A stretch of DNA of 64,000 bases from Verrucomicrobiaceae bacterium UBA1938 (lineage in GTDB: Bacteria > Verrucomicrobiota > Verrucomicrobiia > Verrucomicrobiales > Verrucomicrobiaceae). The position numbers and the translations under genes are program-made. Below, piece after piece: positions 49,134 through 57,688 of the stretch (the stretch's first letter is position 1; every line of letters begins with the position of its first letter). The notes beneath the pieces are model-generated. The model was given only the letters and a program-made list of their open reading frames with translations, made no database searches and had not been told where the DNA came from. The DNA lies in assembly GCA_002336895.1 (NCBI GenBank), contig DDFC01000029.1:117757-181756 (forward strand). Direction: 5' to 3'.

Positions 49134-50213
49134 CTAACGGCCTTCGACTTTGTTCTGGTAGGATGTGAGCACGAAGTCTCTGTCCCGAGCACGCAGGAGG
49201 GCATCTTCGAGAGAGATGAAGCCGTAAGAGGCCAGGTGGGCCACGCTGTCATCGATGGTGTGCATGCCTTCGCTGGCACCGATCTGAATGAGGCTCGGCA
49301 ACTGCTGAAGCCTGCGGGAGCGGATGCAGGAGGCGATACCCTGATTGTTGACCATGATTTCAGAGGCCATGACCCGCCCGTCCTTATCAAGACGCGGCAT
49401 CAGACTCTGACAGATCACGCCCTGAAGGCAGTTGGCCAGCTGGGAGGCCACGAAGTCCTGCTGATCTTCCGGGAAGGCGTCCATCATGCGCATGATGGTG
49501 GATGGAGCGTCCTGGGTGTGGAGAGTGCTGATAACGAGGTGCCCGGTCTCTGCGGCGGTGAGGGCGGTGCGGATGGTCTCCAGGTCGCGGAGCTCACTGA
49601 TGATGATGACATTGGCATCCTGGCGCAGAGCGCTGCGCAGAGCCTGGGCGAAGCTGTGGGTGTCCGTGCCGACCTGGCGCTGACGCACGAGGCTGCGGGA
49701 ATGCTTGAACACGTACTCGATGGGGTCCTCGATGCTGACGATGTTGGCCTGGCGCTCGCGCGCGATGTGCTGGGTTATCGAGCTGAGAGTGGTTGTCTTG
49801 CCGGAGTTGCTGGTGCCGGTGACGAGGATTAGGCCGTCGCGCATTTTGCAGAGGCTTTCCACCGTGGGGCCATGGCCAAGGTCCCGGAGCTCAGGGATCT
49901 GGTCGGGGATGAAACGGAAGGAGGCCTCGATCTGGCCAAAGACGTAGCAGGCGTTGCCGCGGAAGCGACCGAGACTGTCCACCTGAATGGCGAAGTCCAG
50001 CTCCCAGTCCTGCTCCAGGGCGGCGCGCTGGGTTTCTTTGAGCACACCAAAGAGAAGATCCCGGACGTCGTTGACGCTGAGAGCCTCGCTGGTGAGGGGC
50101 TGGAGCTTGCCGTAAATGCGGCCCATGGGCGGAGCGCCGACGCTGAGATGGAGGTCGGAGCCGCTCCGGCTGGTGACCATTCCAAGATATTCGACGAGAT
50201 CGTGGTCGTGCAT
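49134..50213 (-). CDS. PilT/PilU-family twitching ATPase (copy 2)
   Basis: 359 aa from ATG 50213 (MHDHDLVEYLGMVTSRSGSDLHLSVG). Secretion-ATPase of type IV pilus retraction. N-terminal PAS-like domain to about residue 100; Walker A GTSNSGKTTT, Asp box IVSIEDPIEYVF, Walker B/Asp box region IIISELRDLETIRTALTAAETGHLV and His box ISTLHTQDAP. The usual GE.RD is replaced by SELRD. It follows its paralogue after 16 bases in the same operon. PilU-like role is likely for one of the two. Confidence 0.87.
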   Translation of the reverse strand: MHDHDLVEYLGMVTSRSGSDLHLSVGAPPMGRIYGKLQPLTSEALSVNDVRDLLFGVLKETQRAALEQDWELDFAIQVDSLGRFRGNACYVFGQIEASFRFIPDQIPELRDLGHGPTVESLCKMRDGLILVTGTSNSGKTTTLSSITQHIARERQANIVSIEDPIEYVFKHSRSLVRQRQVGTDTHSFAQALRSALRQDANVIIISELRDLETIRTALTAAETGHLVISTLHTQDAPSTIMRMMDAFPEDQQDFVASQLANCLQGVICQSLMPRLDKDGRVMASEIMVNNQGIASCIRSRRLQQLPSLIQIGASEGMHTIDDSVAHLASYGFISLEDALLRARDRDFVLTSYQNKVEGR

Positions 50214-50229
50214 GGCAGAAGGGGGGGGA

Positions 50230-51282
50230 TCAGGAGATGCCGCGGACAGCGCGGCGGAATTCAGCCTCATTGCCCACGGCGGCTGCGGCTTCAGATTCTG
50301 AAATGATGCCTGCCTGATAGGCGGCCACTGCAGAGTGCATGAAGGTGCGTGAGTTTGGATCACTGCCACGGTTCATGTAGTCAGTGATGCTGGCGAGGCT
50401 GCGTTTGGAGATCCAGTCGCGTATGGCTCCGCCGTTTTCCATGTACTCGGCGAGAAGGAAGAGCTTGCCGTGGACATTGGGCACGAGCTTCTGGCACAAG
50501 ACGCCGATCATCTGGTGGGCGAGCATGTGGAGGCCCATGCCGAGCTGCTCCGGCGGGAAGAGATTTACAAAGCGCTCCATGGTTTCGGAGACATTGGCGG
50601 AGTGCAGAGAGGCGAGCACGAGGTGGCCGGTCTCGCAGGCCTGGAGCGCAGTGAGGGCAGTCTCCAGGTCGCGGATTTCCCCCACAAAGATGACATCCGG
50701 CGCCTGACGCATGGCGCTGCGCAGACCACGGGCAAAGGTGGGGGTGTCCCGACCCACCTCACGCTGGGTGAAGAGGCAGCGGTTGTTGGAAAAGACGTAT
50801 TCGACCGGGTCCTCGATGGTGACCACATGCCGGGCGATGTTTTCATTCATCCACTGCAGGAGCGCCGCCAGCGTGGTGGATTTTCCCTGGCCGGTGGCAC
50901 CGGTCACAAGGATGAGGCCGTTTTCTTTCTGAGCCCAGCGCTGCAGCAGCCAGTCTGGAGCGCCCAGGGTGTGGAGAGGCGGGATGTCTGTGCGGATGCG
51001 GCGCAGCACGGCTGCCATGCGACCTAGGACCTTGTGGAGATTGACACGAAAGCGGACGTGGCTGCGTGAGATGAGGCCGGAGTCGCGGTCAGTGTCGTTG
51101 AGAGTGTCTCCACCGCAGGCCTGCCAAAGCCCGGCCATTTGCGGGAGGAGTATGGGATCATCCCCAAAGATCATGAGCTGCTCCGCGATTTTCATGCGAG
51201 GCACTTCTCCTTCCTGCAAAAAGATGTCGCTCGCCTGGTGATCTTCAGCGGCCTGGAGGATGTCGTCGATCGTGATAGCCAT
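50230..51282 (-). CDS. PilT/PilU-family twitching ATPase (copy 1)
   Basis: 350 aa starting ITIDDILQAAEDHQASDIFLQEGEVPRM. Motifs: Walker A GATGQGKSTT, Asp box VVTIEDPVEYVF, Walker B with the intact GEIRDLETALTALQACETGHLV, His box LASLHSANV. This copy keeps the canonical GEIRD. PilT and PilU commonly occur as such a pair and act together in pilus retraction. No other pilus gene is in the window. Confidence 0.88.
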   Translation of the reverse strand: MAITIDDILQAAEDHQASDIFLQEGEVPRMKIAEQLMIFGDDPILLPQMAGLWQACGGDTLNDTDRDSGLISRSHVRFRVNLHKVLGRMAAVLRRIRTDIPPLHTLGAPDWLLQRWAQKENGLILVTGATGQGKSTTLAALLQWMNENIARHVVTIEDPVEYVFSNNRCLFTQREVGRDTPTFARGLRSAMRQAPDVIFVGEIRDLETALTALQACETGHLVLASLHSANVSETMERFVNLFPPEQLGMGLHMLAHQMIGVLCQKLVPNVHGKLFLLAEYMENGGAIRDWISKRSLASITDYMNRGSDPNSRTFMHSAVAAYQAGIISESEAAAAVGNEAEFRRAVRGIS

Positions 51283-51357
51283 GATTCTTGATAAATGCTA
51301 GCGGGCGCGGCCCGTGTGCTCAAGCCTGCACTGGAGCTTTTGTTACCGGGAATCCGC

Positions 51358-52563
51358 CTAGCTATCCGCAGCCGGCAGAAGCTGGCCGCAGTACCAAAGC
51401 ATGCGTGGCAGGTGGAAGGGGCCCTTCCACATGTTGCCCTTGAGTCTTACGGAAGGCGATCCGTCGCGGTGAAGATAGCCAAACCACTCGCCGTGTTCAG
51501 GATCAGGGAAGTGGGCAAAGCTCCAGTCGTGCACCAACTGGTGCCAGTGGGCGTATTTCTGCTCTCCGGTGATGTGCCAGGCCAGGTGCGTGGCGATGAC
51601 GGCCTCATTGTGCGGCCACCAGAACTTCATGTCGTGCCAGTACTCCTGCACCGGTTTGTCAAAGACATCGCGGAAGTAGAAGATGCCGCCATGCTCCGGA
51701 TCCCAGCCGCGCTGCCACATGCAGTCGAGGATCTGCTGGCCGAGGCGGATGTAGCTCTTTTCGCCACGCCAGCGGCCCTCATGCAGGATAAACCAGGCGC
51801 ACTCCAAGGAGTGGCCGGGATTGAGCGTGCGTCCGTCAAAGTGGTCCATGATGGCGCCATCCGGGGCCACGACCTCCATGAGCGCGCCCAGGTCTGGTTT
51901 GAAGAAGAACTGCTGGATCTCCAATATGAAACGGTCCGCCCACTCTGAGCAGGTGTGGCCGGAGATCCTGATGTCGCCGAGATTGACGCGAAGCTCCTGT
52001 GAGGTGGCGATGCCGATCATCAGCGCGCCGATGCCCATGGCGGGGCGTGTGCTGGGCTCGATCTTCGGGAGCATCATGCCCTTTTCAAAGGAGTACTTCA
52101 GGTAGGTGGCAAAGTCTCTGCGCGCACGCTCGGCGTAGCTTTCGTCTCCAGTCGCCCTGGCGTAGGCGGCATGGGCGATGGCGGCGAAGGCTTCACTGAA
52201 GACATAGCGCCGCATGCGCAGCGGCCTGCCGTCACGGGTGACGGTGAAGAAGAGTTTTCCATCGGTGGAGCAGCCATGTTTTTCCAGAAACGCGAGGCAG
52301 GAGCCAGCGGCATCCAGCCAGTCGCGGCGTTTTTCCACGGTGTTGTAGAGCGTGGAGAGCATCCATGCAGCGCGCCCTTGGAACCAGATGCTCTTGTCTG
52401 TATCGAGAATGGAGCCGTCGCGATCCAGAGAGGTGATGATGCCGTCATACTCACGATCCATGCCATGCTGCATCCAGAAGGGCATGACGTCCTGCAGCAG
52501 GGTGCGGTGATACAGATCCTTCAGCGTCTGGCGGTGGGCGGGATCGGCAAGCGTGCGAGTCAT
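51358..52563 (-). CDS. AGE-family epimerase (N-acylglucosamine 2-epimerase type)
   Basis: 401 aa from ATG 52563, chosen because it gives an ATGA overlap with the upstream TrhO-RluA stop. All-alpha (alpha6/alpha6) barrel family: VMPFWMQHGMDREYDGIITSLDRDG, SIWFQGRAAWMLSTLYN, MDHFDGRTLNPGHSLECAWFILHEG (catalytic His region), EHGGIFYFRDVF and MKFWWPHNEAVIATHLAW (second conserved His). These enzymes isomerise or epimerise N-acylglucosamine, mannose or cellobiose; which sugar is not decided. Confidence 0.88.
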   Translation of the reverse strand: MTRTLADPAHRQTLKDLYHRTLLQDVMPFWMQHGMDREYDGIITSLDRDGSILDTDKSIWFQGRAAWMLSTLYNTVEKRRDWLDAAGSCLAFLEKHGCSTDGKLFFTVTRDGRPLRMRRYVFSEAFAAIAHAAYARATGDESYAERARRDFATYLKYSFEKGMMLPKIEPSTRPAMGIGALMIGIATSQELRVNLGDIRISGHTCSEWADRFILEIQQFFFKPDLGALMEVVAPDGAIMDHFDGRTLNPGHSLECAWFILHEGRWRGEKSYIRLGQQILDCMWQRGWDPEHGGIFYFRDVFDKPVQEYWHDMKFWWPHNEAVIATHLAWHITGEQKYAHWHQLVHDWSFAHFPDPEHGEWFGYLHRDGSPSVRLKGNMWKGPFHLPRMLWYCGQLLPAADS

Positions 52564-54353
52564 GCCGCCCATTGTGGCGGTTCCGCCGCAAACGTCACGC
52601 GTTCCTTCGTCAAAGGATGGGTGAAGGAGATGCGTCGTGCATGCAGGCAGAGCGGAGGATCGCCTACGGCGAGGGTCTGAGTCTCGCCGATTTCACCATC
52701 AGAGAGATAGGCGGCGTCTCCCACAATCGGGAAGCCGAGGTGCCAGAGGTGGATGCGGATTTGATTGGTGCGTCCAGTGAGCGGGCGGGCCTCCAGCAGG
52801 GCGGTGCCGTCGGCATCCCGGCGCAGGACGTGAAACTCAGTCCGAGCCGGCTGGCCATCGGCATCCACGTTGCGGCCACCCAGCTTGCCGGCTTCGCTGC
52901 TGACGGGGGCATCGCAGATGAAATCGTCCTGGGGCGGGTGTCCTTTGACACGAGCCAGATAAACTTTCTCCACCGCACCGTGTTCAAACTGGGGCTGCAC
53001 CATGCTGGCGAAGTGGCGTGTCTTGCACAGCACGGTGACACCGGTGGTGTTGGCATCCAGCCTATGCACGCTGCGTGGTTTGAGTGGATGCCAGACGGTG
53101 TTGAGGATGTATTGCAGGGTGTTGCGATTGAACCTGCCGCCCACGTGCACGGGCAGTGGTGCAGGCTTGTTCAGCACGATGATGGCCTCATCTTCAAAGA
53201 GGACGCGGATGTCCGCATTTACATCAGGTTCGCATTGCGCAGGCTTGAGGTGCAGGTAGCGCTCTCCGGCGCGCACGATCTGACCTGCGGGTACTATAGT
53301 GCGGTCATCCGTGACGATGCGGCCTGCCTCGCAAACGGCGAGCCATTCTTCGCGTGGGATGTGGGGCATCACATGGCAGAGGCAGTCCAAGATGGTGAAA
53401 TGGTCGCAGGCCTCGGGGACATTGAGCGGGCGCGTCTGATCATAGGGCACGCTGCCTGGCAGCGGAGTCACCGCTTTGTGCAGGGCTGCATGGCGCTGCT
53501 CCAGATTTTCCTGCTGCTGCTGCTCGGTGGTCTTGAAGCAGTAGGGGCAGGACACATGCTCAACGTAGCGGGGGTCTGCCTGTTCCTCGGCAGTCAGAGG
53601 CGTCTGGCAGGCGAAGCATTGGGAGGAGGCTGTCTCATGCAAGCCGGGATCGACACCGACACGCTGGTCAAAGACAAAGCACTCGCCTTCATAGTGGGCG
53701 CTACCGCATTCCTCGAAGTACTTCAGGATGCCGCCCTCAAGCTGCCAGACGTGCTCAAAGCCTTCGCGCTCCATGAATGGGGCGGCTTTTTCACAGCGGA
53801 TGCCTCCGGTGCAAAAAGAGACGACCTCCGCCTTTTTCATTTCCGGCGGGAGCAGGCGCACTGCTTCTGGGAAGTCGCGAAAGGTGTCGATGCCGGCAAC
53901 TACGGCGCCCTTGAAGGTGCCGAGCTTCACCTCGTAGTCATTGCGTGTGTCGTAGAGGATGACGGGGCGGCCTTCATCCAGCCATTGCTTGAGGACCTTG
54001 GGCTCCAGGCGCGGTGAAGTGTATTTGGCGGGTTCGATGCCCTCCACGCCGAAGGCGATGATCTCTTTTTTGATGCGGACGAGCATGCGGCGAAAGGGCT
54101 GCTCCGTGCTCTCGCTGTACTTCGGCTTCAGGGTCTCCAGACCGGGGATGGCGCGCAGCTCATCCACGAGGGTGTCCACATTCTCCCGCACGCCGGCCAC
54201 GAACATGTTGATGCCCTCGGTGCTCAACAGGATGGTGCCTTTGAGGCCCAGGCTTTTGCAACGCTCCAGCAGCCGGGTGCGCATTTCCTTCAATCCGGAA
54301 AGCTCGGCAAACTGGTAGCAGGAGATGTTGGTAATCGTGGCGGGGGCAGACAT
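52560..54353 (-). CDS. fusion: TrhO rhodanese-type tRNA hydroxylase plus RluA-family pseudouridine synthase
   Basis: 597 aa from ATG 54353 (MSAPATITNISCYQF). Residues about 1-240 are TrhO/UPF0176: the acylphosphatase-like start, then the rhodanese loop FCTGGIRCEKAAPFM with catalytic Cys181, and a C-terminal zinc-type cluster (CFACQTPL, CPYC). TrhO makes 5-hydroxyuridine at U34 of tRNA. Residues about 335-597 are an S4-like segment plus a pseudouridine synthase with SVHRLDANTTGVTVLCKT (catalytic Asp433) and GRTNQIRIHLWHLGFPIVGDAAY. A single polypeptide combining two RNA-modifying activities. The frame to 54521 is not used. Confidence 0.9.
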   Translation of the reverse strand: MSAPATITNISCYQFAELSGLKEMRTRLLERCKSLGLKGTILLSTEGINMFVAGVRENVDTLVDELRAIPGLETLKPKYSESTEQPFRRMLVRIKKEIIAFGVEGIEPAKYTSPRLEPKVLKQWLDEGRPVILYDTRNDYEVKLGTFKGAVVAGIDTFRDFPEAVRLLPPEMKKAEVVSFCTGGIRCEKAAPFMEREGFEHVWQLEGGILKYFEECGSAHYEGECFVFDQRVGVDPGLHETASSQCFACQTPLTAEEQADPRYVEHVSCPYCFKTTEQQQQENLEQRHAALHKAVTPLPGSVPYDQTRPLNVPEACDHFTILDCLCHVMPHIPREEWLAVCEAGRIVTDDRTIVPAGQIVRAGERYLHLKPAQCEPDVNADIRVLFEDEAIIVLNKPAPLPVHVGGRFNRNTLQYILNTVWHPLKPRSVHRLDANTTGVTVLCKTRHFASMVQPQFEHGAVEKVYLARVKGHPPQDDFICDAPVSSEAGKLGGRNVDADGQPARTEFHVLRRDADGTALLEARPLTGRTNQIRIHLWHLGFPIVGDAAYLSDGEIGETQTLAVGDPPLCLHARRISFTHPLTKERVTFAAEPPQWAA

Positions 54354-54481
54354 GGGCGAGGCAACAAGCACATGATGAGGCGGACGGCGAGCGCAAAGAG
54401 AGCCTGCACAGGATACGCGCAGTGCGGCGCAATCGAGATCAGGGCTTGCCACGTGCGGTGTTTCCGCTCCATTCCGGGCAC

Positions 54482-55657
54482 ATGAAACGAACGTTCCTTC
54501 TCCTTGCCGCCGCCACCACATTGCAGGCCGCCGACTGGCCCATCTGGCGCGGTCCCAATCACGACGGCATCTCCGGTGAAAAGCTGGCTGGAACGGCGGT
54601 CAAAAAAGTGTGGGGGGCACAGATCGGCACCGGTTTTGCCTCCTTTGCGGTGGCTTCCGGAAAGGTGTACACCACCGGGCACGCGGATGGAAAAGACACG
54701 GTCTTCTGCTTTGAAGCCGCCACAGGCAAGGAAGTCTGGAAGCATGCCTATGCCGCCGATCTCGGAGACAAATACTATGAGGGAGGCACCTCGGCCACGC
54801 CGACGATCGACGGGGGCAAGGCCTATCACCTGAGCCGCTGGGGAGACCTGATCTGCTTTGATGCGGCCACCGGCAAGATCGACTGGCAGAAGAACATCCA
54901 GAAAGAAACGGGTGCAGACATTCCGGACTGGGGCTTTGCGGGATCGCCGCTGGTTCTGGGGAAGCTGCTGATCGTGAATGTGGGCAAAGCCGGCACGGCT
55001 GTGGAAAAGGCCACCGGCAAGACGGTGTGGACGAGTGACAAAGCCAGCTCGGGCTACTGCACGCCATATCCGATCACGGTGAGTGGCAAGGCGCAGGTGG
55101 TGCTGAGCTCCGGCCGGGCCTACAAAGGGGTGGATCCCACGAACGGCAGCGTGCTGTGGGAGCACACGTGGTCCACCAGCTATGGGGTGAATGCGGCTGA
55201 TCCTATTCTCAGCGGCACGCAGCTCTTCATTTCCTCCGGCTACAACAAGGGCTGCGCCCTGCTGGACCTGGCCTCCGCCGAGCCGAAGGAGGTCTGGCGC
55301 AACCGGGTGATGAAAAACCAGTTTAACTCCAGCGTGCTGATCGAGGGCCATCTGTATGGCAGCGATGGAGATTCAGACAAATCTCCCAGCCTGAAGTGCA
55401 TCGATTTTGCCACGGGGACCGAGAAATGGAGTGCGGCGGATGTTGGCTTCTGTTCGCTGATGGCAGCCGATGGCAAGCTCATCATCATGACGGCGAAGGG
55501 GGAGCTCATCATCGCCAAGGCTGATGCGGCAAAGTTTGAGCCCCTTTCCCGCACGCCGGTTCTCACGGGGCGCTGCTGGAGCACGCCCGTGCTGGCCAAC
55601 GGCCAAATCTACGTGCGAAATGCCGCCGGAGACATGGTCTGCCTGGCTGTGCAGTAG
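54482..55657 (+). CDS. PQQ-binding-like beta-propeller repeat protein (complete)
   Basis: 391 aa from ATG 54482 with signal peptide MKRTFLLLAAATTLQAAD. The hallmark ADWPIWRGPNHDGISGEKL follows, then propeller blades with the TGKxxW repeat: CFEAATGKEVWKHAYA, CFDAATGKIDWQKNI, EKATGKTVW, VDPTNGSVLW and CIDFATGTEKWSAAD. Secreted; the same family as the edge-truncated gene at 1-865. Substrate unknown. It is divergent from the TrhO-RluA gene. Confidence 0.9.
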   Translation: MKRTFLLLAAATTLQAADWPIWRGPNHDGISGEKLAGTAVKKVWGAQIGTGFASFAVASGKVYTTGHADGKDTVFCFEAATGKEVWKHAYAADLGDKYYEGGTSATPTIDGGKAYHLSRWGDLICFDAATGKIDWQKNIQKETGADIPDWGFAGSPLVLGKLLIVNVGKAGTAVEKATGKTVWTSDKASSGYCTPYPITVSGKAQVVLSSGRAYKGVDPTNGSVLWEHTWSTSYGVNAADPILSGTQLFISSGYNKGCALLDLASAEPKEVWRNRVMKNQFNSSVLIEGHLYGSDGDSDKSPSLKCIDFATGTEKWSAADVGFCSLMAADGKLIIMTAKGELIIAKADAAKFEPLSRTPVLTGRCWSTPVLANGQIYVRNAAGDMVCLAVQ

Positions 55658-55748
55658 CCGGGCTGGGGGTGGGTCATGCATTTTCTCAATGCAAGCTCGC
55701 AAAGGGTCGATTGGTCAGAGGGAGCGGGAGACTGGAAGCTGCGCCTGC

Positions 55749-56411
55749 ATGAAAATGAGATCTTCAACCGCCATCCCATTCTGGCTCAAGCTGACCTACA
55801 CCGCTTTCATGGCGGTACTGATCCCCGTTTACTGGTACCACTACGGGCCCAGCAATTTTCTCTATTTCTGTGATGTGGCGCTGCTGCTGACGCTGGCAGG
55901 CATCTGGCTGGAGAGTCCGCTGCTCATCTCTCTGCCTGCGGTGGGGATTCTCCTGCCGCAGGCGCTCTGGTGCGTGGACTATGGGGTGCAGCTCTGCGGA
56001 TACGAAATGAGCGGCATGACGGCCTACATGTTTGACGGCCGGAGACCGCTGTTTCTGCGCGGGCTTTCCCTCTTCCACGGCTGGCTGCCGTTTCTGCTGG
56101 TGTTTCTGGTATCCCGCCTGGGGTATGACCGGCGTGCCTTGAAAGGCTGGACGACCTCTGCCGCAGGCTTGTGCCTGTTTGCGTATGTCTTTCTGCCTCC
56201 AGCGGGAGCTGTTTTGCCAGATCCTAATCTGCCACGGAATGTCAACTACGTCTTTGGCATGAACGACGCACAGCCGCAGGCATGGATGAACCCCGGTCTT
56301 TATCTCGTGGCATGGATCGCGCTGCTCAGCATCGTGGTCTATGTGCCCACGCACCTCGTGCTGAAGAAACTCTGCCCCACGCCTGAACAAGCCGCCGCCA
56401 AACGCGCATGA
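55749..56411 (+). CDS. hypothetical polytopic membrane protein
   Basis: 220 aa from ATG 55749 (ATG 55755 also possible). Six hydrophobic helices, starting WLKLTYTAFMAVLIPVYWYHYGP and SNFLYFCDVALLLTLAGIWLE, with a loop MTAYMFDGRRPLFLRGLSLFHGWLPFLLVFLV. The latter (DGrrP.flRglSLFHgwLP) is a recurring pattern in an uncharacterised membrane-protein family. Ends with an ATGA overlap to the MFS gene, so cotranscribed with it. Confidence 0.72.
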   Translation: MKMRSSTAIPFWLKLTYTAFMAVLIPVYWYHYGPSNFLYFCDVALLLTLAGIWLESPLLISLPAVGILLPQALWCVDYGVQLCGYEMSGMTAYMFDGRRPLFLRGLSLFHGWLPFLLVFLVSRLGYDRRALKGWTTSAAGLCLFAYVFLPPAGAVLPDPNLPRNVNYVFGMNDAQPQAWMNPGLYLVAWIALLSIVVYVPTHLVLKKLCPTPEQAAAKRA

Positions 56412-57688
56412 ACGACTCCCTCTCTCCATCTCCCACCACCTCATGGCAGCGCGGCTTCTGGAGCCTCATGGGGACGCAGTTTCAGGGGGCGTTTTCTGAC
56501 AACGTGCTCAAGTGGCTGGTGGTCTATCTGGTGATCGCACGGAAGCTGCCGAAAGAGCAGCTGGATGCGCTGGTGTCGGATTCGGGCATGTACTTTGCCA
56601 TTCCGTTCCTGCTGCTTTCCATGCTGGGCGGCTGGATGGCGGATCGATACAGCAAGAGGAGCGTGATGATGGGGGTGAAGGTGATGGAGGTCGGCATCAT
56701 GCTCTTTGCCACGTATGCGCTTTCTTCCGGCAGGATGGGCCTGCAACTGGCGAGCATCTGCCTCATGGGCGTGCACAGCGCCTTTTTTGCGGCGTCAAAA
56801 TACGGTGTGCTGCCTGAACTGGTGCCTGCATCCCGGCTGTCGTGGGCCAATGGAGTGATCGAGATGCTGACCTTTCTGGCGGCGATTTTTGGCACGCTGG
56901 CGGCTGCCTGGCTGGCGGAGAGCTTTGCGCACAAGCCGGAGTGGGCAGGGGCCATCCTGCTGGGGCTGGCGATGGCAGGCTGGCTGATGAGCCTCGGGAT
57001 TACCCGAGTCCCGGCAGCGTCGCCAGACAAACCGCTGCGCCTGAATTTCCTGGGGGATCTGTGGCGGGAGTTTCGCTGGATGCGTACGGATCGCGATCTG
57101 TGGCGGGCGAATCTCGGCAACACGGGTTTCTTTTTCATCGCCATCCTGATTCAGATGAACCTGGTGCTGTACGCCGAGCAGGTGCTGCACATCAAGCCGA
57201 TGGAGAACAGCGCGCTGCAGGTGGCGCTGGCGATTGGCATGGCTTCGGGGAGCATGCTGGCGGGGAAGCTGAGCGGAGATCACGTGGAATATGGGCTGAT
57301 CCCGCTTGGGGCGTTTCTGATGGCGGCCATGGGGTTTGTGCTGGGATGCGCAGATATTTCCAGGACGGTGTTTACCATCTGCCTCACGCTGCTGGGCATC
57401 GGAGGAGGCATGTTCATCGTGCCGCTGGCGGCTGTGCTGCAGCATCGGCCGCCTGCGGACCGCAAAGGTGCGGTGCAGGGCGCGGCCTCCTGGCTCTCCT
57501 GGGTGGGCATCTCTGCCGCCGCGATGCTGCAGAAGGAACTGAACACCCGCCTGGGCTGGACACCGGGAGACATCTTCTCGCTGTGCGGAGCCGCCGCCGT
57601 GGTGGGTGGTGTGTATGTGACGATGTCGCGCCCGCAGGCGCTTCCTGCCTTGCTCAAACGCTGGACCACTGGCAAGCAACATGGCTGA
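56408..57688 (+). CDS. LplT-like MFS transporter
   Basis: 426 aa, 12 transmembrane helices. The N-terminus FWSLMGTQFQGAFSDNVLKWLVVYLVI is typical of LplT/AAS-type MFS lysophospholipid transporters (FndN pattern), with LGGWMADRYSKRSVMMGVKVMEV at the first loop and FFAASKYGVLPELVPASRLSWANGVIEM, the block (KYGlLPElv....l..aNg.iE) characteristic of LplT. In other bacteria it carries lysophospholipids across the inner membrane. No acyltransferase fusion. Overlaps the first glycosyltransferase gene by eight bases. Confidence 0.83.
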   Translation: MNDSLSPSPTTSWQRGFWSLMGTQFQGAFSDNVLKWLVVYLVIARKLPKEQLDALVSDSGMYFAIPFLLLSMLGGWMADRYSKRSVMMGVKVMEVGIMLFATYALSSGRMGLQLASICLMGVHSAFFAASKYGVLPELVPASRLSWANGVIEMLTFLAAIFGTLAAAWLAESFAHKPEWAGAILLGLAMAGWLMSLGITRVPAASPDKPLRLNFLGDLWREFRWMRTDRDLWRANLGNTGFFFIAILIQMNLVLYAEQVLHIKPMENSALQVALAIGMASGSMLAGKLSGDHVEYGLIPLGAFLMAAMGFVLGCADISRTVFTICLTLLGIGGGMFIVPLAAVLQHRPPADRKGAVQGAASWLSWVGISAAAMLQKELNTRLGWTPGDIFSLCGAAAVVGGVYVTMSRPQALPALLKRWTTGKQHG

